A stretch of 6,805 nucleotides of DNA, from the NCBI GenBank assembly GCA_016207365.1, contig JACQPU010000296.1, forward strand, positions 1 to 6,805, in the 5' to 3' direction. Position 1 is the first letter of the stretch. Each line of letters opens with the position of its first letter. Both the position numbers and the translations under genes were made by a program. The stretch comes from Ignavibacteriales bacterium. Lineage in GTDB: Bacteria > Bacteroidota > Ignavibacteria > UBA10030. The notes under the pieces are model-generated. The model was not told where the DNA came from. It worked only from the letters and a program-made list of their open reading frames with translations, and ran no database searches. Shown in pieces: positions 1-5,913 of this stretch.

Positions 1-663
1 GATCTGACCGTCGCATCGCGGCCCCGCCCCGATGCCGATCGTCGGAACTTTTAGAGCCGCTGTGACCTGGGCCGCCAGGGAGGCGGGAATTTTCTCAAGC
101 ACAATCGCAAACACGCCCGCGTCCTCAAGAACTTTTGCATCTGCAAGGATCCGGCGGGCCTCGGCTTTTGTTGCACCCCGCGGCTGATAGCCACCGAAGC
201 GATGAATCGATTGCGGCGTCAACCCAAGATGTCCCATGACCGGAATCCCCGATGTAGTCGTTAGCCGGATCATTTCCGCCATCTCCCGACCTCCCTCCAC
301 TTTCACGCCTCCCGCGCCGGCTTCTTTCATGATCCGTCCCGCGTTTCGGAATCCCTCTTCGGCGTTGGCCTGATAACTCATAAACGGCATGTCCACAACA
401 ACCATTGCCCTCTGCACTCCCCTGACAACCGTCTTCGCATGATAGATCATCTCATCCAGCGTCACCGGTAACGTAGTTTCGTGACCCTGGAACACCATAC
501 CGAGTGAGTCGCCCACAAGCGCGATATCCACTCCGGCCTGGTCGATCAATTTCGCCGTGATGAAATCATATGCCGTCAGGCACGCGATCTTCCGCCGTTC
601 TGCCTTCAGGGCCGCGACGCTCTTGGTAGTCACGCGCTTTGTCGCTTCAGGTTGCTGTTTCAT
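1..663 (-). CDS. panB: 3-methyl-2-oxobutanoate hydroxymethyltransferase (PanB), C-terminus cut by window edge
   Basis: PanB transfers a hydroxymethyl group from 5,10-methylenetetrahydrofolate to 3-methyl-2-oxobutanoate, giving ketopantoate, the first committed step of cytoplasmic pantothenate (vitamin B5/CoA) synthesis. I translated 221 residues, frame open to base 1; family members are usually about 265-280 residues, so some 45-60 are missing. Visible hallmarks: TAYD at 30-33, VGDSLG at 50-55 with Mg ligand D52, VVVDMPF with second Mg ligand D91, KVEGG with K121 and E123, HLGLTPQ at 145-151, LEKIP with the catalytic glutamate E190, and IGIGAG at 209-214. Spacing matches E. coli D45, D84, K112, E114 and E181. 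The ATG at 661-663 lies inside the preceding gene, overlapping its end by 17 bases in another frame. No clear Shine-Dalgarno sequence is visible, so translation is probably coupled to the upstream gene. An in-frame TTG lies four codons upstream as an alternative start. Identification is very secure. Confidence 0.96.
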   Translation of the reverse strand, partial: MKQQPEATKRVTTKSVAALKAERRKIACLTAYDFITAKLIDQAGVDIALVGDSLGMVFQGHETTLPVTLDEMIYHAKTVVRGVQRAMVVVDMPFMSYQANAEEGFRNAGRIMKEAGAGGVKVEGGREMAEMIRLTTTSGIPVMGHLGLTPQSIHRFGGYQPRGATKAEARRILADAKVLEDAGVFAIVLEKIPASLAAQVTAALKVPTIGIGAGPRCDGQI

Positions 664-1423
664 GTTCTCGTTCAAGGAGAATCCCCGGAGTCTCTTGAAA
701 ACTGATTCCCCACGCCTCTTCGAATCCTTCTCTCACCGCGACAACCGCTTCCGCAAACGAAGCAGGACGTCCCAAAGCGGCCGATACATCCGTCGAACGA
801 TTGAGAAGTTCCTGCCGGAGAATTTCCCTCCGATTACGCGGAAGCTGAAGATACTCGACAATTCGCGCATGTTCGCTGCTCAGAAGCAGTGATCCGTGCT
901 GAAGTACGACGTCCTGTTTCCCCGGAGCTCCATAGCGTCTTTGGGCGCTTCCAACGAGCTTCTTCATTCCCACCACGATCTCGGATCTTGTCGTAGCCGC
1001 AAAACACGCCGCTGTGCGTGCACGACCGGCGGCAGGCACGTCTATCACCCGCGATTCCATGCTCGCATCCACACCGAGCTTTCGAACAGCACATACAAGC
1101 CCTTCGCTAATAAGCCGATACAAGTCCGCCACACTGCGACCGTTCGCGTCCATAACCACGGAATAGGTCAATTCACGCGCATGGAATACCGCCCGTCCGC
1201 CGGTTGGTCTCCGTATCATATCAATCCCATCTGCTTCCACCCGCTCCATCGCAATTTCATCAAAGGATTGATTCCATCCGATCGAAATCGCCCATGGCTT
1301 CCATGCGTACACACGGAGGGTGGGAACGCCGTCGCCGCGGACAAGCGCCAGAGCAAGTTCCTCGTCTCGTTGCATGTTGTGCGACGCGGGACCCGCCCCA
1401 CTGTTCAGAAAACGCCATGACAT
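647..1423 (-). CDS. Lipoate-protein ligase A / LipM-like octanoyltransferase family protein
   Basis: A 258-residue protein of the BPL/LplA/LipB catalytic-domain family, which attaches lipoyl or octanoyl groups to a lysine of lipoyl-carrier domains (2-oxoacid dehydrogenases, GcvH) in the cytoplasm. Visible motifs: the N-terminal NM..DE pattern (16-21), PTLRVYAW (34-41), RRPTGGRAVFH (71-81) forming the acyl-adenylate or acyl-binding loop, ELTYSVV (84-90), ACF with C140, the conserved lysine K155 in KKLVGSAQ, and LQHGS (174-178). The ACF cysteine and LQHGS arrangement resemble Bacillus-type LipM, which transfers octanoyl from ACP through a cysteine thioester, more than E. coli LplA, which needs ATP and free lipoate. 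From sequence alone I cannot decide between ligase, LipM transferase and LipL amidotransferase, so no symbol is given. The start lies 6 bases after the lpxA stop, and the end overlaps panB by 17 bases. No lipA (lipoyl synthase) is in view. Family membership is secure; exact reaction is not. Confidence 0.88.
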   Translation of the reverse strand: MSWRFLNSGAGPASHNMQRDEELALALVRGDGVPTLRVYAWKPWAISIGWNQSFDEIAMERVEADGIDMIRRPTGGRAVFHARELTYSVVMDANGRSVADLYRLISEGLVCAVRKLGVDASMESRVIDVPAAGRARTAACFAATTRSEIVVGMKKLVGSAQRRYGAPGKQDVVLQHGSLLLSSEHARIVEYLQLPRNRREILRQELLNRSTDVSAALGRPASFAEAVVAVREGFEEAWGISFQETPGILLEREHETAT

Positions 1424-1429
1424 GACCAG

Positions 1430-2224
1430 TCAATCCCGCCGGCCCGCGGCCGGAATAATGCCACGTTTGCTCTTTGCGATGAAATCGAGAATCCGCTCTA
1501 TTTCTGGCACAGGCTCAAGTTCGTCGCGGATCTTCTGGATAGCCTGCGAAACATTCAGATTGGATTTGTACAGGATGCGATAGGCGTGATCGAGAAGCCC
1601 GATTACCTTGTCAGAAAAACCGCGCCTCCGCAAACCCAGCAGATTCAGCCTCTCAAATCCCAGCGGCTCATCTCCCGCCAGAATAAACGGAGGAACATCT
1701 TTTGGTACCCGGAATCCTCCTCCGATCATCGAGTGCTCGCCGATGCGTACGAACTGATGGATGGGCGTCAACCCCCCAATAATCGCCCAATCACCTACGA
1801 CGACATGTCCTCCGAGCGCCACGCAGTTTGCAAGGATCACGTGATTGCCGAGCTGACAATCGTGTGCCACATGCGTATAAGCCATCAGGAGGGAATCGGC
1901 TCCGACGCGGGTAACGCCGCTTTCCGCCGTCCCCCGATTGAGGGTTGCAAACTCGCGGATAACAGTCCGATCTCCGATCTCGAGATATGTTGCCTCGCCT
2001 TTGTACTTGAGATCCTGTGGAGGACCACCCACAGAGGCGCCGTTAAAAATCCTGCAGTCCTTTCCCAGGCGCGTCCCCGAATACACCATTGCGCCCGGTC
2101 CAATGGATGTACCATCGCCCACGACCACATCATCCTCGACGACGGCAAAAGGTGCGACGTGTACATTCCGGCCCAGGGTGGCTTTCGGGCTTACGGAGGC
2201 GCGGGGATCGATGTGTGTGCTCAT
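1430..2224 (-). CDS. lpxA: UDP-N-acetylglucosamine O-acyltransferase (LpxA)
   Basis: LpxA moves a 3-hydroxyacyl chain from ACP to the 3-position of UDP-GlcNAc, the first, readily reversible step of lipid A synthesis in the cytoplasm. The 264 residues match the usual length (262 in E. coli). Residues 1-190 are left-handed beta-helix hexapeptide repeats ([LIV]-G-x-x pattern), followed by the helical C-terminal domain containing GLRRRGF (197-203). The catalytic histidine is H121 in THVAHDC (E. coli H125), with supporting H118, H140 in GGHV and H156 in HQF. G169 falls where E. coli has G173, the residue acting as acyl-chain ruler; a small residue there suggests a long (about C14 or longer) chain. 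Residues 69-76 (PQDLKYKG) are the family signature. The ATG follows the lpxC-fabZ stop after only three bases and in the same frame, so coupled translation is likely. Assignment is secure; chain length is inference. Confidence 0.97.
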   Translation of the reverse strand: MSTHIDPRASVSPKATLGRNVHVAPFAVVEDDVVVGDGTSIGPGAMVYSGTRLGKDCRIFNGASVGGPPQDLKYKGEATYLEIGDRTVIREFATLNRGTAESGVTRVGADSLLMAYTHVAHDCQLGNHVILANCVALGGHVVVGDWAIIGGLTPIHQFVRIGEHSMIGGGFRVPKDVPPFILAGDEPLGFERLNLLGLRRRGFSDKVIGLLDHAYRILYKSNLNVSQAIQKIRDELEPVPEIERILDFIAKSKRGIIPAAGRRD

Positions 2225-2227
2225 GCG

Positions 2228-3640
2228 TTACGCAAGAGGCCCCTCGGAGCGGTCAACAATCATCGCCATGAACTCCCCTTCGGCAACAATCATTCCATCT
2301 ACAAACGCCTTGCCCTTGACTTGAATGACCTTGCTGCGACGCGACACCATTTCGACGTCAAGAATCAGCTGATCGCCTGGGACAACCGGCTTGCGAAACT
2401 TCACGTTATTGAGTGCCATGAAATACACAAGCTTGTCTCCCGGATTTTCAAGGCCATTCAGGAGGAGCACGCCACCCGCTTGCGCGATGGCTTCGATAAT
2501 GAGCACACCGGGCATTACAGGCTGTCCGGGGAAGTGACCCTGGAAGAAAAACTCATTCATCGTCACGCTCTTCACGCCGACGACGCGTTTATCCAGCTCA
2601 AAATCGATGATCTTATCCACGAGAAGAAACGGATAGCGATGCGGAAGAATCCGCATGATGGCGTTGGTGTCGAACACGACGCCTTCCTTCTTCTCGTGCT
2701 GATACTTCCGGACAAGCTTCTTCTGCTGATACAGTTTACGGACCTTGCGGGCAAACTCCACATTGCTGGCATGACCCGGGCGTGCCGCCAGGATCTGAGC
2801 CTTGAGCGGGGCCCCGATCAATGCAAGGTCACCGACAAGGTCCAAGAGCTTATGGCGTGCTGGTTCGTTGCGATAGTGGAGCTTCTTGTTGTTGAGCGTA
2901 CCTGTGGTGCCGAGAATCACCGAATGGTCGATGCCCAGCTTGTGCGCAAGCCGCTTCATTTCCGGTTCGCTTACTTCGCGATCAACAATCACAATCGCGT
3001 TGTCAAGATTTCCACCCTTGATCAATCCCTGCTCGCGCAACTCTTCCACTTCGTGGAGGAAGCAAAACGTACGAGCCGACGAGAATTCCGTTACAAACTC
3101 CTTCTCCAGATTGAACAGTCCCGTGTGTTGGCTCCCGAGCGCCGGATTATTGTAGTCGATCACGACAGAAACTCGGAAATCGTCGGTCGGAAGGGCGACG
3201 ATGTCCACGCCCTTCTCTTCATTCTGATAATGAATGGTCTGATCAATAACCAGGTAGTCTTTCGGCTCCGCCTGCTCTACGAAGCCGGCCTTGAGGAGCA
3301 TATCCACAAACGGTTTGACGCTGCCGTCGGCGATTGGCGGCTCTATATTGTCAAGTTCAATGATGATGTTATCCACCTGAAGGCCAAAGATTGCTGCAAG
3401 GACATGCTCGGTCGTATGTATGTGTGCCTCCCCCACCGCCAGTGTCGTTCCCCGCGCCACATCCACAACGTGGTCCACGTCAGCGGGGATTTCCGGCGCT
3501 CCCCCGATATCCACCCGGCGAAACCTGACCCCGTAGTTTTCCGGTGCCGGCTTGAAAGCCATGGTTGTCGTAACCCCCGTGTGGAGTCCGACGCCGTGAA
3601 GCGAAACCGGATTTTTGATTGTACGTTGATGAACTAGCAT
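2228..3640 (-). CDS. lpxC-fabZ: Bifunctional UDP-3-O-acyl-GlcNAc deacetylase / 3-hydroxyacyl-ACP dehydratase (LpxC-FabZ fusion)
   Basis: A 470-residue fusion. The LpxC part (about 1-300) is the zinc deacetylase that commits UDP-3-O-acyl-GlcNAc to lipid A. It shows E78-H79 in TTEHVLAA, IADGS (103-107), ARHKLLDLVGD with zinc ligands H263 and D267 plus D271, and H290 in PGHASN, corresponding to E. coli E78, H79, H238, D242, D246 and H265. Numbering matches E. coli up to about D213 and is then shifted by 25, so an insertion lies between. The FabZ part (about 322-465) dehydrates 3-hydroxyacyl-ACP in fatty acid synthesis. It has LPHRYPFLLVDK (332-343) and GHFPGQPVMPG with catalytic H369 and E383, 14 residues apart as in E. 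coli FabZ. A lysine/arginine-rich linker (about 299-320) joins the parts. The fusion is typical of Bacteroidota/Chlorobiota. FabZ consumes the same 3-hydroxyacyl-ACP pool that LpxA and LpxD use, so the gene spans the lipid A/phospholipid branch point. All catalytic residues of both halves are present. Confidence 0.97.
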   Translation of the reverse strand: MLVHQRTIKNPVSLHGVGLHTGVTTTMAFKPAPENYGVRFRRVDIGGAPEIPADVDHVVDVARGTTLAVGEAHIHTTEHVLAAIFGLQVDNIIIELDNIEPPIADGSVKPFVDMLLKAGFVEQAEPKDYLVIDQTIHYQNEEKGVDIVALPTDDFRVSVVIDYNNPALGSQHTGLFNLEKEFVTEFSSARTFCFLHEVEELREQGLIKGGNLDNAIVIVDREVSEPEMKRLAHKLGIDHSVILGTTGTLNNKKLHYRNEPARHKLLDLVGDLALIGAPLKAQILAARPGHASNVEFARKVRKLYQQKKLVRKYQHEKKEGVVFDTNAIMRILPHRYPFLLVDKIIDFELDKRVVGVKSVTMNEFFFQGHFPGQPVMPGVLIIEAIAQAGGVLLLNGLENPGDKLVYFMALNNVKFRKPVVPGDQLILDVEMVSRRSKVIQVKGKAFVDGMIVAEGEFMAMIVDRSEGPLA

Positions 3641-3646
3641 GCCTGA

Positions 3647-3650
3647 TCCT
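3647..3650 (-). promoter_or_regulatory. Ribosome binding site of lpxC-fabZ
   Basis: On the minus strand AGGA stands six bases before the lpxC-fabZ ATG, in the 13-base gap after the lpxD stop. It is one of only two convincing Shine-Dalgarno sequences in the cluster and supports the chosen start. It may also allow lpxC-fabZ to be translated independently of lpxD. Confidence 0.65.
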
Positions 3651-3653
3651 GTT

Positions 3654-4712
3654 TCACGATTTCGATTCGAGCTTTTTCAGAACTTCGTCCATCCTCCTGG
3701 TCAATGAAGCTACCTCTCTCGCAAGCTCTGGGAGCGACCGGATGACGGCCTCAATCCTGAACGCCCTGTTCCGTTCCTTAGCGGGATATCCGAAGTAGGT
3801 CTTCCCAGGCTCTGTGATGGACTCGGGAATTCCCGACTGCGCCATGATCACCGTACGGTCGGCGACTTCCAGATGACCGGCAAATCCAACCTGTCCCGCC
3901 ACCATCAGGTTCTTCCCCAGTTTCGTGCTGCCGCTGATCCCTGTCTGCGCGGCAATAACCGTGTTCTCCCCAATCACAACATTGTGCGCAACCTGAATGA
4001 GGTTATCGAGTTTGACGCCTTTCATGATGAGGGTCTCTCCCATGGTCGCACGGTCAATTGAGCAGTTTGATCCGATCTCTACATCGTCCTCAATCACCAC
4101 GATTCCCAGCTGGGGAATCTTCTCATAGGCGCCGTCGGGCTTGGGTGCAAAACCAAATCCATCACTCCCAATAACAGTTCCTGCGTGAATGGTCACTCTG
4201 TTCCCCACCCTGCACTGATGATAGATCGTAACGTGAGGAAACAACCGGCAGTCTCCCCCAATTTCTGCCATCGTGCCCACGACACAACCCTCGGCAATGC
4301 GCGTCCCGCCCCCAATCCTCGCGCCATCGCCGATTACCGCATATGCCCCGATGTCTACGCCGGTACCCAGCGTCGCTGTGGGCGAAATGACGGCAGTCGC
4401 GTGAATGCCTTTGCCAAAGGGGTCCAGCGACGGGGTCAGGCGCTTCAAAACCTCGAGGAACGCAAGGTAGGGGTCGTCAACTCTAATGAAGGCAAGCGAC
4501 GGGGGTGCAGATGCTTTGGCAATGTCAAACGTTCGCGACACCAGGATTGCCACCGCGCCGGTCCGACGTACATGCTGTTCATACCGGGGGTTTGACAGGA
4601 AGGTGAGGTCGGCCGAACCCGCTTCCTCAATCTTCGCTACGCGGGTGATCTCCCGCGTTCCGTCACCAACGAGTTCTCCCTTGAGCCATGAGGCAATGTC
4701 GGCAACTGTCAT
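3654..4712 (-). CDS. lpxD: UDP-3-O-(3-hydroxyacyl)glucosamine N-acyltransferase (LpxD)
   Basis: LpxD adds the second 3-hydroxyacyl chain, from ACP to the 2-amino group of UDP-3-O-acyl-glucosamine, the third lipid A step, in the cytoplasm as a trimer. The 352 residues compare with 341 in E. coli. An N-terminal uridine-binding domain (about 1-95: VADIASWLKGEL, DLTFLSNPRY at 35-44) is followed by a left-handed beta-helix of hexapeptide repeats (about 105-300). Signatures: IGSDGFGF (181-188), the catalytic histidine H243 in QVAHNVVIG and H280 in AGHLEVAD, 37 apart like H239 and H276 of E. coli. The end (about 326-350) is a charged heptad-like helix, as expected for the trimeric, ACP-contacting C-terminal helix. 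The ATG follows the skp2 stop after six bases in the same frame with no strong Shine-Dalgarno sequence, suggesting translational coupling. The family's usual N-terminus begins at about this point, which supports the start. Highly secure. Confidence 0.97.
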   Translation of the reverse strand: MTVADIASWLKGELVGDGTREITRVAKIEEAGSADLTFLSNPRYEQHVRRTGAVAILVSRTFDIAKASAPPSLAFIRVDDPYLAFLEVLKRLTPSLDPFGKGIHATAVISPTATLGTGVDIGAYAVIGDGARIGGGTRIAEGCVVGTMAEIGGDCRLFPHVTIYHQCRVGNRVTIHAGTVIGSDGFGFAPKPDGAYEKIPQLGIVVIEDDVEIGSNCSIDRATMGETLIMKGVKLDNLIQVAHNVVIGENTVIAAQTGISGSTKLGKNLMVAGQVGFAGHLEVADRTVIMAQSGIPESITEPGKTYFGYPAKERNRAFRIEAVIRSLPELAREVASLTRRMDEVLKKLESKS

Positions 4713-4718
4713 CGCGGC

Positions 4719-5255
4719 TCAATTCTGTTGAGGCAGCGACGTCGCGGCCAACAGTTTTTCCAGGACTTTGGGAGTGAGGTCGAGGCGGGGATTTGCGTAC
4801 ATCATGAGGATCTCTCCGCTCTGATCGAGAATGTAGTCGAGCCCCTCTTCGGTCGCAACGTCCTGAATGGCCTTGAAAACACGGTCCTGGACGGGCTTCA
4901 TCAATTCGTTCTGCTTCTGAAACAGCTCGCCGTTTTGGCCAAACTTCTGGTTGCGGTATTCAGCGATTCTCTGATCCAGCGCCCTAAGGTCTTTCTCGGC
5001 CTCTGCCCGCCGGGCGTCCGTCATGATAAGCTTCTTCTGATCATACTCATCGAATCTCTTCTTCCACTCGGTCTGCATCCGGTTCAGCTCGTTCTGCCAA
5101 TCTGCCACCAGCGCATCGAGCTGCTTTTGCGCGTCCGCAGCATCGGGCAACTTCTGCATGATCGCCTCGGCATTCACATGGCCGATTTTCTGCTGTGCGC
5201 CGGCTTCAACCGCGGCGCTAAGGCATAACGCGATCATCGCGACAAGGAGTTTCAT
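4719..5255 (-). CDS. skp: Second OmpH/Skp-family periplasmic chaperone (skp2)
   Basis: Skp is a trimeric periplasmic chaperone that holds unfolded outer-membrane beta-barrels in a cavity of alpha-helical tentacles and hands them to the BAM machine. This 178-residue protein has a type I signal peptide: MK, a hydrophobic core at about 3-16, and likely cleavage after A18 or A20 (AGA before QQ). The body begins KIGHVNAEAIMQKLP, the usual family opening strand and helix. A long charged coiled-coil segment (about 38-120) follows, with KFGQNGE at 104-110, then the C-terminal strand/helix part (LDYILDQ, MMYA, DLTPKVLEKL). It is a paralogue of the gene just upstream and aligns with it without gaps. 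No clear Shine-Dalgarno sequence precedes the ATG; the gap from skp1 is 25 bases. Its stop lies six bases before lpxD, echoing the skp-lpxD pair in E. coli. Family assignment is secure; division of labour between the two copies is unknown. Confidence 0.92.
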   Translation of the reverse strand: MKLLVAMIALCLSAAVEAGAQQKIGHVNAEAIMQKLPDAADAQKQLDALVADWQNELNRMQTEWKKRFDEYDQKKLIMTDARRAEAEKDLRALDQRIAEYRNQKFGQNGELFQKQNELMKPVQDRVFKAIQDVATEEGLDYILDQSGEILMMYANPRLDLTPKVLEKLLAATSLPQQN

Positions 5256-5280
5256 GATTTTGGACTGTTTGATGAACGGA

Positions 5281-5811
5281 TTATTTCGTGGTTCGTGTGC
5301 CGCGTTTCAACTCGTCGAGCACTTTATACGTCAGATCGAACTTCGCGTCGGCATAAAGAAGAACGACGTCGCTCGCACGGTCGAAAACAAAATTAAATCC
5401 CTCATCTTTTGCGACAGACTCAATGGCTTTCAGGATCTTTTCCCGGATCGGCGAGAACTGTCGTTCCCGCAGTTCCTGCATCTCTCCGCCCTGACCGAAC
5501 TTCTTCACCTGGTAGTCCTGCGCCCTCTGCCGCATGTCGGCCAATGCTTTCTGCTGGGTTTCCCGGGCCGAAGCGGAGAGAACCGCCTCTTTCTTCTGAT
5601 ACTCCTCCACCGCCTTCTGAAACTCGTCCGACAGGCGCTGGAGTTCCTCCTGCCACCCCTTCACCACCTTCTCAAGTTCCTTTTGCACAACCTGCGCCTC
5701 CGGCAGATCGCTCAGAATCTTTTCCGAATCGACGTAAGCAAGACGCGGAGTCTGTGCCGACGCGGCCGCAAAACACACCAGTAACAAAACCAGGACAACT
5801 ACGTTCTTCAT
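5281..5811 (-). CDS. skp: First OmpH/Skp-family periplasmic chaperone (skp1)
   Basis: A 176-residue OmpH/Skp protein, inferred periplasmic chaperone for outer-membrane proteins folded by BamA. The start at 5809-5811 is chosen because GAGGA lies eight bases upstream and because it gives a textbook signal peptide: MKN, hydrophobic core at 4-17, cleavage after ASA (17-19) before Q20. C13 is not in a lipobox, so it is not a lipoprotein. The frame stays open for another 63 codons upstream into bamA, but that longer start would bury the signal peptide inside the protein and is rejected. After RLAYVDSEKILSDLP (23-37) comes a coiled-coil region (about 40-120) with KFGQGGE at 104-110, then FNFVFDR and DLTYKVLDEL (159-168). 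It lies 118 bases after bamA, with a possible own promoter, and heads a tightly spaced gene run. Length matches the family (E. coli precursor 161). Confidence 0.92.
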   Translation of the reverse strand: MKNVVVLVLLLVCFAAASAQTPRLAYVDSEKILSDLPEAQVVQKELEKVVKGWQEELQRLSDEFQKAVEEYQKKEAVLSASARETQQKALADMRQRAQDYQVKKFGQGGEMQELRERQFSPIREKILKAIESVAKDEGFNFVFDRASDVVLLYADAKFDLTYKVLDELKRGTRTTK

Positions 5812-5819
5812 CACGATGT

Positions 5820-5824
5820 TCCTC
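5820..5824 (-). promoter_or_regulatory. Ribosome binding site fixing the skp1 start
   Basis: GAGGA on the minus strand, eight bases before the ATG at 5809-5811. It decides between this start and the longer open frame reaching back into bamA, and agrees with the signal peptide that begins exactly there. Confidence 0.7.
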
Positions 5825-5884
5825 GTTATTTGGTTGAATGATGGGAGAAGAAGACTCGACGACTGAATGAAGGCACTGTTTTGT

Positions 5885-5913
5885 ATAGTACCACTTGGTT
5901 TCCTCGCCTGCAA
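5885..5913 (-). promoter_or_regulatory. Candidate sigma-70-type promoter ahead of skp1
   Basis: On the minus strand, a -35-like TTGCAG (5908-5913) is followed after exactly 17 bases by TACTAT (5885-5890), preceded by TGG, i.e. an extended -10 (TGn). It lies in the 118-base bamA-skp1 gap and would give a leader of about 65 bases. The -35 matches TTGACA only at its first three positions and the -10 matches TATAAT at four of six. FCB bacteria often use differently spaced promoters (Bacteroides-type TTTG / TAnnTTTG), of which I see no match here. Treat as a candidate only; transcription from upstream of bamA may instead cover the whole cluster. Confidence 0.33.

Noticed and set aside
896..1420. 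174-residue plus-strand open frame
   Set aside because: Shadow of the lipoate-family gene; no domain features.
1586..3637. 683-residue plus-strand open frame
   Set aside because: Exact antisense shadow of lpxA and lpxC-fabZ; composition rich in His, Arg and Ile with no recognisable domain, and the sense genes carry all catalytic motifs.
4728..5228. 166-residue plus-strand open frame with hydrophobic stretches
   Set aside because: Antisense of skp2 for the same reason; no start context or family match.
5158..5784. 208-residue plus-strand open frame rich in Leu and His
   Set aside because: Antisense of the coiled-coil coding part of skp1 (Lys/Glu/Gln codons read backwards give Leu/Phe), so its apparent hydrophobicity is an artefact.
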